DNA of 47,500 bases, from NCBI GenBank assembly GCA_937901865.1, contig CALDID010000124.1:1-47500 (forward strand), given 5' to 3'. Position numbers and translations under genes: made by a program. The notes beneath the pieces are model-generated. The model made no database searches, was not told where the DNA came from, and saw nothing but the letters and a program-made list of their open reading frames with translations. This stretch comes from an uncultured Treponema sp. GTDB taxonomy: Bacteria; Spirochaetota; Spirochaetia; Treponematales; Treponemataceae. This document shows positions 24,358-32,430 of this stretch, piece after piece (within the stretch, counting starts at the first letter, position 1; each line of letters begins with the position of its first letter).

Positions 24358-24579
24358 ATGACGCTCGTTATACCAAACGCAGATAATCGGCTTTTCAATC
24401 TCATCAACGCAATCAATGCCTGTAGTAAAAAGCAATATAAGGTTTTGAAGGAAAAGGACACATACCCCGTTTCGCTTCTTGAAAGCATTGCGCAGGGCGA
24501 GGAAGAATATCGCGCACAAAAGGCGGCAGGAACTTTGAAATTGTATAACTCTGCTGAAGAAGCATTTGCGGATTTATAG
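24358..24579 (+). CDS. Type II antitoxin of a YafQ-like toxin
   Basis: 73 residues with GGAGGA before the ATG. The C-terminal half ('LLESIAQGEEEYRAQKAAGTLKLYNSAEEAFADL') has the extended, charged look of antitoxin tails that wrap their toxin, and the position just before a YafQ-like gene (3 nt between stop and next ATG) supports the role. The N-terminal part is not a clear ribbon-helix-helix to my eye. It would neutralise the toxin and bind the operon's promoter. An inverted repeat ACAGG-GTGTG-CCTGT at 24295-24309, about 50 nt before the start, could be the operator. Confidence 0.72.
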   Translation: MTLVIPNADNRLFNLINAINACSKKQYKVLKEKDTYPVSLLESIAQGEEEYRAQKAAGTLKLYNSAEEAFADL

Positions 24580-24582
24580 CGT

Positions 24583-24855
24583 ATGAAATACAAAATCTTT
24601 TTGCCGAGTCGCTTTAAAAAAGATGCAAAAAAACTTTCGGCAAAGCTAAAGGAAGAAACGCAAGCACTCATCAATAAAATCGCTTCGGGCGAGCCGCTAG
24701 AGGAGAAATTTCAAGACCATCAGCTTTCTAGCAAGCTAAAAGAATATAGAGATTGCCATGTGCGTTCAGATTTGGTTTTGATTTATAAAATCGAAGAAGA
24801 AGTTTTGCTGTTGAGTGCGTTCAGAATCGGTAGCCACAGCGAAGTTTTCGGCTGA
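24583..24855 (+). CDS. YafQ/RelE-superfamily mRNA interferase toxin
   Basis: 90 residues, the normal length for YafQ. The sequence matches the family throughout: 'SRFKKDAKKLSAKLKEE', 'GEPLEEKFQDHQLSSKLKEYRDCHVRSDLVLIYKIEEE' (in two conserved blocks), and the closing 'GSHSEVF'. The His and Asp residues known to act in YafQ (the DH of QDHQL, the H and D of DCHVRSD, the H near the end) are all present, so the toxin should be active. YafQ toxins cut mRNA on the ribosome, slowing growth under stress when the antitoxin is degraded. It is co-transcribed with the antitoxin upstream. Confidence 0.88.
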   Translation: MKYKIFLPSRFKKDAKKLSAKLKEETQALINKIASGEPLEEKFQDHQLSSKLKEYRDCHVRSDLVLIYKIEEEVLLLSAFRIGSHSEVFG

Positions 24856-24915
24856 GCTGACAAAACAGCCGTTGCTGCGGTTGATAAAGCAGGCTGTGCC
24901 TGTTATGATAAAAAT

Positions 24916-25656
24916 ATGGACGAAAAAATTGCAAAACTGCAGCAGATGATTGATGAATCATCTTCGATTGTGTTTTTCGGTGGGGCTGGCGTGTCTACCG
25001 AAAGTGGAATCCCCGACTTCCGCAGTGTCGATGGATTGTATCATCAAAAGTGGGATTATCCGCCCGAAGAGATTTTGAGCGCGCACTTCTTCCGCAATAA
25101 TCCCGCCGAGTTCTATCGCTTCTATCGCGAAAAACTCATCATCAAAGGCATTAAGCCGAACGCCGCGCATTTGAAACTCGCAGAGCTGGAAAAAGCAGGC
25201 AAGCTCAAGGCGATTGTAACGCAGAATATCGACGGCTTGCATCAAGCGGCGGGCAGCAAATGCGTCTATGAGCTTCACGGCAGCACGTTGCGCAATTATT
25301 GCACGAAATGCGGAGAAAGCTACGGCATCGACTTCATCGCGCAAAGCGAGGGCGAGCAAGACAAAATCCCTCACTGCAAAAAATGCGGCGCAATCGTAAA
25401 GCCTGATGTGGTGTTGTATGAAGAGGGACTTGATAACGACGTGATTGAAGGCGCGGTGCAAGCGATTATCGACGCGGATATGCTCATCATCGGCGGAACG
25501 TCGCTCACGGTGTATCCTGCAGCTGGTCTTATCCGCTATTTCAAGGGAAAAAATCTGGTGCTCTTGAATCGCGACCCCACACCTACCGATTCAATCGCGC
25601 AATTAGTCATTCACGATTCAATCGGCAAAGTGCTTAGTCAGATTGTTTTACGATGA
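24916..25656 (+). CDS. cobB: Sir2-family NAD-dependent protein deacylase
   Basis: 246 residues, the usual size for bacterial sirtuins. Motifs seen: 'GAGVSTESGIPDFRS' (NAD binding, about 20-35), 'TQNIDGLHQAAGS' (about 98-111), 'ELHGS' with the catalytic His, two CxxC zinc pairs (CTKCGE and CKKCGA) and 'GGTSLTVYPAAGL'. The enzyme removes acyl groups from lysine, using NAD and releasing nicotinamide and O-acyl-ADP-ribose. The Tyr and Arg that mark desuccinylases are not obvious. The start at 24916 has only a weak ribosome site; an inverted repeat like that before the antitoxin (GCAGG-CTGTG-CCTGT, 24889-24903) is immediately upstream. The end overlaps the end of parB on the other strand by 23 nt. 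Confidence 0.9.
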   Translation: MDEKIAKLQQMIDESSSIVFFGGAGVSTESGIPDFRSVDGLYHQKWDYPPEEILSAHFFRNNPAEFYRFYREKLIIKGIKPNAAHLKLAELEKAGKLKAIVTQNIDGLHQAAGSKCVYELHGSTLRNYCTKCGESYGIDFIAQSEGEQDKIPHCKKCGAIVKPDVVLYEEGLDNDVIEGAVQAIIDADMLIIGGTSLTVYPAAGLIRYFKGKNLVLLNRDPTPTDSIAQLVIHDSIGKVLSQIVLR

Positions 25657-26569
25657 GAGAGTAAAGGCGGTCTAAATCCTGTGCGCTGTAATATTCGATT
25701 TGCAAAGTGCCGCCGTTTAGGTCGCCTTTCAAGCCCACCTTTGTGCCTAAGGCTTCGCGGAACTTTGTTTCGATGGCGGCGATGTCTGGGTCTTGCGCTC
25801 TCATCGTTAGTGAAACGGGTTTCGCGCTTTTTCTTGAAGCCTTTGCCGCGCTTGGATTTTTCATTTCTGCGGCGGCGTTCTCGGCTTCTCTCACCGTCAT
25901 ATTTCCGCCGACGATTTTGCCGAAAAGAATGTGCCTATCCATATTGTCATCGACAGACAAAATCGCCCGTGCGTGTCCTGCGCTGATTTGCGACGAGGAA
26001 ACCGCGCTTTGTATGTCTTCTGGCAAATCGAGCAGACGGAGCGCATTGGTAATCGTTGAGCGTTTCTTTCCCACTCTGCGCGCCACTTCTTCCTGCGTGA
26101 TGTCAGAAAGCTCCATCAGCCTTTTATACGCCCTCGCTTCTTCTATCGCGTTTAAGTCCGCTCTCTGAATATTCTCGATGAGGGCGATTTCAAGTTTTTT
26201 GTCGTCTTCGTACTTGCGAAGCTGCACGGGCACTTTTTCAAGCCCTGCAAGAATAGCCGCCTTTGTTCGCCTCTCGCCTGCGATGATGTAAAAGTAGCCA
26301 TCTCCTGCGTCTTCTACGGTAATCGCCTGCAAAATGCCGTGCGTGCGGATAGATTCGGCAAGTTCGGCAAGCGTTTCCTCGTCAAAATCTTGTCTTGGCT
26401 GGTGAGGATTGGGCTTTAGAAGAGATGCTTTTATCCAAAGCTGACCATTTTCGTCGGCTTCCACCCCGTTTGGAAGATTGCGAGCCGCTTTTTCTTCGTG
26501 GCTCTCTTCGACACCTTCTTCCATCATAAGTGCGTCAAGACCTTTTCCTAATCCAAACGTTTTAGCCAC
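25634..26569 (-). CDS. parB: Chromosome-partitioning protein ParB
   Basis: 311 residues. The CTPase/ParB N-terminal domain shows 'NPHQPRQDFDEETLAELAESI' then 'HGILQAI' and the central GERRTKAA box (about 100). 'ENIQRADLNAIEEARAY' and the helix-turn-helix 'ITQEEVARRVGKKRSTITNALRLL' follow; the C-terminal 40 residues form the dimer domain. ParB binds parS sites, slides as a CTP-dependent clamp and recruits SMC and ParA during chromosome segregation. I saw no parS palindrome in the window, so the sites must be elsewhere or diverged. The start overlaps the end of parA by 8 nt, the classic operon order. Confidence 0.93.
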   Translation of the reverse strand: MAKTFGLGKGLDALMMEEGVEESHEEKAARNLPNGVEADENGQLWIKASLLKPNPHQPRQDFDEETLAELAESIRTHGILQAITVEDAGDGYFYIIAGERRTKAAILAGLEKVPVQLRKYEDDKKLEIALIENIQRADLNAIEEARAYKRLMELSDITQEEVARRVGKKRSTITNALRLLDLPEDIQSAVSSSQISAGHARAILSVDDNMDRHILFGKIVGGNMTVREAENAAAEMKNPSAAKASRKSAKPVSLTMRAQDPDIAAIETKFREALGTKVGLKGDLNGGTLQIEYYSAQDLDRLYSLIVKQSD

Positions 26570-27317
26570 GGCTCATAACCTCTTCTGCTAATTTCTCATA
26601 GCTTTTTGCACCCAAACAATTCGGGTCGTATTCGCAAATCGGCACTCCGTGTGAAGGGGCTTCGCTCAAGCGCACATTTCGCGGGATAACGGTTTCAAAT
26701 ACTAAGTCTTTGAAATATGATTTGACTTGATTGACAACATCGTGCGCCAAGCGGACGCGGCTGTCATACATCGTAAAGAAAATGCCGCCGATTTGCAGCT
26801 CTGGGTTAATGCCTTTCTGCACTTTTTTCACTGTTTGCAAAAGAAGCGTGATTCCCTCGAGCGCGAAATATTCGCATTGCATCGGCACAATAACCGCATC
26901 GCTTGCCGCCAGTCCGTTAAGTGTGAGAATGCCAAGCGAAGGGGGACAGTCGATTAAAATATAATCGTATATATCGTGTACGGGAGCGAGTGCGTTCTTC
27001 AAAAAATACTCTCTGTCTTTTTGCTCAACAAGCTCAATGGCAGCTCCTGACAAATCGATTGAAGCGGCGATTGCGTCGAGATTTTCCACTGCGGTGTGAT
27101 GAATAACCTCGTCTGTTGTTGCGCTCCCTGCTAAAAGTTCGTAGACGGTGGGTTTTTCTTTAGGGAGTCCCACACCGCTAGACATATTTCCCTGTGAATC
27201 GAAGTCCACGAGAAGCACCTTTTTTCCTGCGCGTGCCATATATGCACCGATATTTACGGCTGAAGTTGTTTTGCCTACTCCGCCTTTTTGGTTTACGAAA
27301 ACAAATACCTTACCCAT
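26562..27317 (-). CDS. parA: Chromosome-partitioning ATPase ParA (Soj)
   Basis: 251 residues. The deviant Walker A 'NQKGGVGKTT' is at residues 9-18, the A' region 'VLLVDFDSQGN' and Walker B 'DYILIDCPPSLGIL' follow, and the C-terminal part shows the usual 'VIPRNVRLSEAPSHGVPI'. There is no N-terminal HTH, so it is the chromosomal Soj type. It dimerises on ATP, binds DNA non-specifically and moves ParB-parS complexes. A TATACT hexamer lies 9 nt before the ATG, and no clear ribosome site is visible, so the leader is short. It diverges from the methyltransferase gene at 27390. Confidence 0.93.
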   Translation of the reverse strand: MGKVFVFVNQKGGVGKTTSAVNIGAYMARAGKKVLLVDFDSQGNMSSGVGLPKEKPTVYELLAGSATTDEVIHHTAVENLDAIAASIDLSGAAIELVEQKDREYFLKNALAPVHDIYDYILIDCPPSLGILTLNGLAASDAVIVPMQCEYFALEGITLLLQTVKKVQKGINPELQIGGIFFTMYDSRVRLAHDVVNQVKSYFKDLVFETVIPRNVRLSEAPSHGVPICEYDPNCLGAKSYEKLAEEVMSRG

Positions 27318-27389
27318 GATAAAATGAGTATATCATTTTTTGAATAAGTTGTATACTGTGCCACAGTTACTTTTGTAGGGAGAAAAAGA

Positions 27390-28550
27390 ATGATAGTGAG
27401 CGCGACGATGTCCAAGCCTGCAAAGAGCGTGGTTGACGAGTTGGGAAAGAATTATTGCAAGATACGATTTTTCTATGATGCAGAGAAACAGCGGTATGAT
27501 GCGGAGTTTTTCACCGAAAAGCAGGCGTTTCAAAAGGTGTTTTCTGTTGAAGAGTTCGCCTCGTTTATGGAAAAGCACAAGGGCTCTACGTTCAAAAACG
27601 TGGTTGAACGCAGTGAAAGCGAAATTATCACGACGCTAGCAAATAAAAAGGGAAAAATCACCGTTTTGCGCCAAAACTGTTCTGCACTTGATAAAGCGAT
27701 TGCAATGGGGGGCAGCGGCAACAAGAACTTGAATAGAAAAAAGAATTACATCATTGCAGAGGGAAAAGCCGTGCCGTTCCTTGTTGAGCTGGGGGTGATG
27801 ACAAAAACGGGGGAAGTGGTGAAAGCGAAATACGACAAGTTTCGGCAGATAAACCATTTTTTGACGTTCATCGATGATGTGTACACAGAGCTTGAAGCGG
27901 CGCATAAAAAACTGCACATTGCGGATTTCGGCTGCGGAAAATCGTATTTGACATTTGCGATATATCATTATCTGCACGAAATCAAGAAACTCGATGTAGA
28001 GATTTTCGGTCTTGACCTCAAAGCCGACGTTATCGAGTACTGTTCCGCTCTTGCCGAAAAGTTGGGCTATAGCGATTTGCATTTTGCGGTCGGCGATATT
28101 TCAAAATACACGAAGAGCGATGATATTGATATGGTGATAACGCTGCACGCGTGCGACACGGCGACTGATTACGCGCTTTCGTATGCGGTCTCTCATAATG
28201 CAAGGGTGATTTTAAGCGTGCCGTGTTGCCAGCACGAGCTAAATGCGCAATTCGACAAGAACAAAGCAGAGATAAGCTCTCTTTTTGCGCCGCTGATGAA
28301 ATACGGGATTATAAAGGAGCGATTTTCGGCTCTTGTTACAGATGCGCTTCGTGCGGAGTATCTGGAAAAGGCGGGGTACGGCGTGCAGCTGTTGGAGTTT
28401 ATCGATATGGAGCATACGCCGAAAAACATTTTAATTCGCGCCGTGAAATCTTCGAGAAAAGCGGTACGCTCTGAAAAAGATATGACACAAGTGCACTCAC
28501 TTGAATCCGCCCTGTGCATAACGCCTACAATACAGGGATTGCTTGCGTAA
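27390..28550 (+). CDS. SAM-dependent methyltransferase-like protein (methyltransf. PF13679/METTL25 type)
   Basis: 386 residues after AGGGAG. The N-terminal 150 residues have an odd beta/alpha region rich in Lys. The class I methyltransferase fold follows: motif I 'IADFGCGKSYLTFAIYHYL' at about 172-190, the acidic end of strand 2 at 'FGLDLK', then 'VITLHACDTATDYAL' and 'ILSVPCCQHEL'. The HACDTATD and PCC signatures are typical of a group related to RNA methyltransferases and METTL25-like proteins. The substrate is unknown. The last 40 residues are poorly conserved in appearance. It stands alone between parA (divergent) and era. Confidence 0.75.
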   Translation: MIVSATMSKPAKSVVDELGKNYCKIRFFYDAEKQRYDAEFFTEKQAFQKVFSVEEFASFMEKHKGSTFKNVVERSESEIITTLANKKGKITVLRQNCSALDKAIAMGGSGNKNLNRKKNYIIAEGKAVPFLVELGVMTKTGEVVKAKYDKFRQINHFLTFIDDVYTELEAAHKKLHIADFGCGKSYLTFAIYHYLHEIKKLDVEIFGLDLKADVIEYCSALAEKLGYSDLHFAVGDISKYTKSDDIDMVITLHACDTATDYALSYAVSHNARVILSVPCCQHELNAQFDKNKAEISSLFAPLMKYGIIKERFSALVTDALRAEYLEKAGYGVQLLEFIDMEHTPKNILIRAVKSSRKAVRSEKDMTQVHSLESALCITPTIQGLLA

Positions 28551-28620
28551 TGCTGTGTGTACAATTTAGAAAATCCGTGATATGCTTTTTGCGTGCGAAC
28601 GTTTTTTATAGGGGGCGAAT

Positions 28621-29532
28621 ATGATAGAGAGCGATGAAAGAGAAGTTGGTGAAAAGACTGGGGTCGTAGCGATTGTGGGCAGACCGAGCGCAGGAAAATC
28701 GACGTTCTTAAATACGGCAAGCGGGGAAAAAGTGTCGATTGTGTCTTCTTATCCGCAAACAACGCGAAACGCGATAAAAGGCATTGTCAACGATTCTCGC
28801 GGACAGCTTGTTTTTATCGATACTCCAGGTCTTCACATGAGCGACAAAAAGCTCAATTTGAAGCTAAAGAGCGTAACCGTTGAACAGCTCGACGGAGCGG
28901 ACGCGGTGCTTTATATGGTGGATTGTTCTCGCGACGAGGGCGAAGAGGAGGCGTTAATAGCTTCTCTTGTGTCTTCTTATCAGAAAAAAATGGTTATCGG
29001 CATAAACAAAATCGACAGCAACAAAGCGAAAGCTGAGCGCAGTAGGGCTTTTTTAAAGACGCTGTTGCCAAAGGTGAGCGATGAGCGAATTATCGATTTG
29101 AGCGCAAAAGAAGAGCAGAACGTGGACAAAGTGCTGACTGCTCTTTTTGAGTTTGCTCCTGTCGCGCCGCATTTATACCCGACGGAATATTACACAGACC
29201 AAGATGTTGATTTCCGTATCTGCGAGGTGATTCGTGAGCAAGCGATGAACCGCCTTGAGCAAGAAATACCTCATTCGATTTTTGTTGAAATTGCAGATAT
29301 GGAGATGAAAAAGGCGAATGAAATGTGGGTGAGGGCTTTTTTGTGCGTAGAGAGGGAAAGCCAGAAAGGCATCGTTATCGGCAAAGGCGCAAGCATGATA
29401 AAAACGATAAGAGTGGAAAGCATAAAAGAGCTTAGAAAGATTTTCTCTTATCGCATTGACCTTGATTTGCAAGTCAAAGTAGTGAAGAACTGGCGACAAA
29501 AAGACGTGCTTTTGACTAAACTCATAAAATAA
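28621..29532 (+). CDS. era: GTPase Era
   Basis: 303 residues after AGGGGG. G1 is GRPSAGKST (20-28), the G2 region is 'PQTTRNAIKG', G3 is DTPGLH and G4 is NKID. The C-terminal KH domain is present, including 'GIVIGKGASMIKTIR'. Era is an essential GTPase that binds the 3' end of 16S rRNA and helps 30S subunit assembly. G1 has Ala where most have Asn (GRPNVGKST), a change seen in spirochaete-like members. The following 240 nt are not coding; they hold the 23-bp array and a tRNA. Confidence 0.93.
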   Translation: MIESDEREVGEKTGVVAIVGRPSAGKSTFLNTASGEKVSIVSSYPQTTRNAIKGIVNDSRGQLVFIDTPGLHMSDKKLNLKLKSVTVEQLDGADAVLYMVDCSRDEGEEEALIASLVSSYQKKMVIGINKIDSNKAKAERSRAFLKTLLPKVSDERIIDLSAKEEQNVDKVLTALFEFAPVAPHLYPTEYYTDQDVDFRICEVIREQAMNRLEQEIPHSIFVEIADMEMKKANEMWVRAFLCVERESQKGIVIGKGASMIKTIRVESIKELRKIFSYRIDLDLQVKVVKNWRQKDVLLTKLIK

Positions 29533-29566
29533 CAGACACAGCTTTTTTGTAAAAAATTGCTCTTTA

Positions 29567-29719
29567 GCGTACAGTATAGACTGATTTATGCGTACGCTAA
29601 AGAGAGTCCAATCGCTAAAGTAAAGCCACTCACATCGCTACGCTAAAGAGTGGCTAAACCGTACACTAAAGAGCGACTTTACTGTACGCTAAAGAGTGAT
29701 TTGAGCGTACGGTTTAAAG
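29567..29719. repeat. Tandem array with exact 23-bp period (array B)
   Basis: Six full units start at 29567, 29590, 29613, 29636, 29659 and 29682, each 23 bp, and a seventh partial unit begins at 29705. The consensus is GCGTACGCTAAAGAG then TGATTTAT. The phase is kept even where bases differ strongly (unit 3). The reverse complement CTCTTTAGCGTAC at 29560-29572 overlaps the left end and forms a 13-bp inverted repeat with unit 2. It resembles array A at 2226-2510 (TACNNTAA, then AGAGT). It is non-coding, and no unique spacers are present. Confidence 0.88.
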
Positions 29720-29737
29720 CAAAAATATAAAACAAAA

Positions 29738-29767
29738 AAGGCTTCCCGATTTCTCTCGAAAAGCCTT
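29738..29767 (-). terminator. Terminator of the tRNA-Thr gene
   Basis: On the minus strand AAGGCTT, loop, AAGCCTT, then TTTTTGTTTT, starting 9 nt after the tRNA 3' end. Confidence 0.8.
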
Positions 29768-29775
29768 CGCAAAAT

Positions 29776-29848
29776 AGCCAACACTGCGACTCGAACGCAG
29801 TACCTCATCATTACGAGTGATGTGCTCTACCAGGTGAGCTATGTTGGC
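29776..29848 (-). tRNA. tRNA-Thr (anticodon CGU)
   Basis: A 73-nt cloverleaf on the minus strand. The acceptor stem GCCAACA pairs with TGTTGGC and is followed by discriminator T. The D-loop is AGCTCACCTGGTAGAGC, the anticodon loop CTCGTAA with anticodon CGT, and the T-loop TTCGAGT is flanked by CTGCG and CGCAG. CCA is not encoded. It reads ACG codons. Confidence 0.93.
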
Positions 29849-29935
29849 GTGTGATTAGAATACTACAAAAAATATCCTTTTCAGTCAAGTACACAATTCG
29901 TTTTTTTGGTATTTTTTGATTTTTTTTATAACGAA

Positions 29936-30724
29936 TTAGCCTAACAACACATCGAGCGTCATCATCAACACAAAGCCGATGGCAAAAGCGATTGTGCCGA
30001 TGTCGCTATTGTCGCTATTGCCTGATTCTGGCAATAATTCTTCTATTATAACGTATACCATTGCGCCCGCTGCAAACGATAAAAGAGATGGCAGCGCGTG
30101 AATGATAATGCTTGAAAGCAGTATCGTCAAAATGGCGGCGATTGGCTCGACAATGCCTGACAATGTGCCGTAGATAAAGGCTTTGAGCTTGCTGCCTCCT
30201 GCGCTTTTGAGGGGAAGAGAAATGATTGCGCCTTCGGGGAAGTTTTGCAACGCGATACCAACAGAGAGCGCAAACGCTTCCATGATGGTGATATTGCCGC
30301 TTTGCAAAAATCCTGCAAAAACAACGCCGACCGCCATTCCTTCTGGGATATTGTGCAGCGTTACGGCAAAAACAAGCATTGTTGTCTTTTTGAGCTTTGA
30401 GTGTACGCCTTCGACATGTTCTGACGCGCTGTGCAAATGCGGTACAATTCTGTCCATCAAAAGCAAAAACGCCACCCCAAGCAAAAAGCCGATACTTGCC
30501 ACAATAGGAGAGCCTTGCGATTGCTCTATGGCAGGAAGCAACAGCGACCAAACGGCTGCACTCATCATAACGCCGCTTGCAAAGCCCAAAAGAGCTATGT
30601 TCACAGAACCTTTGATTTCGTTCTTCAAAAAAAACACGCACGCAGAGCCGAGAGTCGTTCCTAAAAAAGGCAAAAGAAGCCCTATAGCAAGAATTATTGT
30701 AATAGATGAAAAAAAACTATTCAT
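29936..30724 (-). CDS. ZIP-family divalent metal transporter
   Basis: I take Met 30724 as start (262 residues), since a TATAAT box lies 6 nt before it; the frame could begin at 30772 but that would place the promoter inside the gene. Eight hydrophobic helices are seen. Metal-site motifs of the family are present: 'HNIPEGMAVGVVF' in helix 4, 'QNFPEGAIISL' in helix 5 and 'EELLPES' near the end; a loop rich in His ('HLHSASEHVEGVHS') lies between helices 3 and 4. The protein is nearest GufA/ZupT-type importers, which take up zinc and other divalent metals through the inner membrane. There is no visible ribosome site, so the mRNA may be leaderless. Confidence 0.88.
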   Translation of the reverse strand: MNSFFSSITIILAIGLLLPFLGTTLGSACVFFLKNEIKGSVNIALLGFASGVMMSAAVWSLLLPAIEQSQGSPIVASIGFLLGVAFLLLMDRIVPHLHSASEHVEGVHSKLKKTTMLVFAVTLHNIPEGMAVGVVFAGFLQSGNITIMEAFALSVGIALQNFPEGAIISLPLKSAGGSKLKAFIYGTLSGIVEPIAAILTILLSSIIIHALPSLLSFAAGAMVYVIIEELLPESGNSDNSDIGTIAFAIGFVLMMTLDVLLG

Positions 30725-30730
30725 AATTTT

Positions 30731-30736
30731 ATTATA
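30731..30736 (-). promoter_or_regulatory. -10 box 6 nt before the ZIP start codon
   Basis: TATAAT on the minus strand with AAAATT between it and ATG. The -35 hexamer is poor (TTTCTA at 17 nt). The position predicts transcription from about the A of the start codon. Confidence 0.5.
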
Positions 30737-30899
30737 TTGTAGTATGATAGAATTAGAAAAGATAATAGACATTTATTGAGAAAAAAAGAGCGAAAGACAG
30801 AGAGAAAAAAGAAAATAAAGCTATGAAAGCACAGAACTACTATAGAATTTGCTTTTAGTAGTCGAAGTTATAGGTAGGATTATTTTGCTATTTGCACAT

Positions 30900-30928
30900 T
30901 TGACAGCGATTTAATCGTATGATATAAT
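30900..30928 (+). promoter_or_regulatory. Consensus sigma70 promoter of the M23/bactofilin operon
   Basis: TTGACA (30900-30905), 17 nt, TATAAT (30923-30928): a perfect match to the consensus. It should be strong and constitutive. The stretch 30775-30899 upstream holds nothing I can recognise. Confidence 0.88.
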
Positions 30929-30966
30929 GCGTAGCACTATAAGAAGTGGTGGCGGGAGAAATACAA

Positions 30967-31980
30967 GTGGCACGGTCAAAGAAACACAAGAAAAATATAC
31001 TCTCTGTAGTATTCGGCTTTTTGCTGAAAGTGATTTTAATTATTCCAAAAGGTGTTTCTAAGTTTTTCAAAGTATGCGATTCTAAATTGACTATCATGAT
31101 TGTGCCTCATTCAATCGGTAAGGTTGTCAATTTCAGAACAAATGTTTTTGCACTTATATTCGGTATTCTGCTTATTGTGGGCGTTGCCTCTTCTTTCTTT
31201 TATTTTAATCATCAAGCAGCGACATCGAGCGAAGAGATTGCACGGTTAAGAGAGGAGAATAAACAGACTCTTGCAAGCCTTGACGAGCTTCGCGACGATA
31301 ATAATAATCTTATTCAAGCGGCAAAGCGATTTGAAACAACGCTTTCTCAGTCGCTTTCTCTTCTCGGTATCAAAAATACAACAACAACTTCTAAAAATGT
31401 CGGCGGAAACGGAGATTTGTCTTCTCTCTTTGATAATAAAGAAGATGTTGCTGGCACACTGCAAGAAACGGCGGATATAAAGCAGCTTACGGCGTATCTT
31501 GAAAATGCGGTAGAGCCGATTGAAGAGATAAGCAAAATGCTTGAAAATCAAGGCACATTGTTTTCTGATATTCCGAGCGTGTGGCCAATCAAAGGCGGCA
31601 TCGGGCATGTGTCTATGGCATTTGGTCAAAATGTACACCCTATCACAGGTCAGTGGTATATACATAAAGGTATGGACTTCTCTACATATCGTTCTGGAGA
31701 CCCTGTTATTGCTACTGCAAACGGTCAAGTCGTTACGGTGGGGTATGATTCTTCTTTTGGAAACAACGTTATCATTAAACACAAGCATGGTATGTACACT
31801 CGTTACGCACATCTTAGCACTATTCGCGTGAAAAAAGGTCAATTTGTGTCGCAGCGAGATGTAATTGGAACTATTGGAAACACTGGTGTTACGACTGGTC
31901 CTCACTTGCATTATGAGGTTCATATTGGTTCTGATGTTGTAGACCCTGCTAAATATGTAACGATGAAAGTTTCAAAGTAA
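30967..31980 (+). CDS. M23-family peptidoglycan endopeptidase-like membrane protein
   Basis: I choose GTG 30967 (MARSKKHKKN..., 337 residues), about 9 nt after GGGAG; the GTG at 30946 lies before that site. A membrane helix at about 55-80 follows a basic N-terminus. A coiled coil then runs at about 85-130 ('EEIARLREENKQTLASLDEL'). The LytM/M23 domain is at about 215-330, with metal ligands HKGMD and HLHYEV intact, so it is probably an active D,D- or L,D-endopeptidase in the periplasm. The gene is immediately followed by a bactofilin; M23 peptidase-bactofilin pairs shape cells in several helical or stalked bacteria. Expressed from the consensus promoter at 30900. Confidence 0.88.
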   Translation: MARSKKHKKNILSVVFGFLLKVILIIPKGVSKFFKVCDSKLTIMIVPHSIGKVVNFRTNVFALIFGILLIVGVASSFFYFNHQAATSSEEIARLREENKQTLASLDELRDDNNNLIQAAKRFETTLSQSLSLLGIKNTTTTSKNVGGNGDLSSLFDNKEDVAGTLQETADIKQLTAYLENAVEPIEEISKMLENQGTLFSDIPSVWPIKGGIGHVSMAFGQNVHPITGQWYIHKGMDFSTYRSGDPVIATANGQVVTVGYDSSFGNNVIIKHKHGMYTRYAHLSTIRVKKGQFVSQRDVIGTIGNTGVTTGPHLHYEVHIGSDVVDPAKYVTMKVSK

Positions 31981-31995
31981 GGATTATACTGCATT

Positions 31996-32427
31996 ATGCT
32001 GAAAAATGACGACATATCGAATAATACTCTTATTAGTTCAGGTGCTTTTGTACATGGCGATGTAAAGGCTGGCGGTTTTGTCAGAGTTGAAGGCGACGTG
32101 GACGGCAATCTTGAAACGACAGGAAATGTAATCATCACAGATAAAGCTCGTGTTCGGGGCAATGTTACGGCGCGTTCGAGTGTTATAGGCGGAATTGTGC
32201 AGGGCAATGTAGTTTCGCCAGAGGGATTGAATTTGCTCTCTACTTCTGCGGTATTAGGCGACATCGCAACAAAACACCTTCAAATTGCAGACGGTGTTGT
32301 CTTTCATGGGCATTGCATTGCGCTCAAAAATCAAGACAAATATAATGCTGCTTTTACGCAATATGAAGATAAGAAGATGATTCAAGCTCGCTCTATTATG
32401 AAACCGTTTTTCACGGAGACTGACTAA
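31996..32427 (+). CDS. Bactofilin (polymer-forming cytoskeletal protein)
   Basis: 143 residues. The central part is a short right-handed beta-helix made of repeated 'G.VKAGGFVRVEGDVDGNLETTGNVIITDKARVRGNV' turns, the bactofilin hallmark, flanked by short disordered ends. Bactofilins form stable filaments without nucleotide, and often sit at the inner membrane to position cell-wall enzymes. It starts 15 nt after the M23 gene and is followed after 3 nt by the YaaR-like gene, so all are one operon. A role in helical cell shape is likely by analogy with Leptospira and Helicobacter pairs. Confidence 0.88.
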   Translation: MLKNDDISNNTLISSGAFVHGDVKAGGFVRVEGDVDGNLETTGNVIITDKARVRGNVTARSSVIGGIVQGNVVSPEGLNLLSTSAVLGDIATKHLQIADGVVFHGHCIALKNQDKYNAAFTQYEDKKMIQARSIMKPFFTETD

Positions 32428-32430
32428 GCA

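Noticed and set aside
25634..27317. parS sites or oriC beside parAB
   Set aside because: I looked for the 16-bp parS palindrome with a CACGTG centre and DnaA-box clusters near parAB and saw none; dnaA, dnaN and gidB are not in the window.
29567..29719. CRISPR array
   Set aside because: Units are contiguous without unique spacers, they diverge strongly, and no cas genes are present. The same holds for array A.
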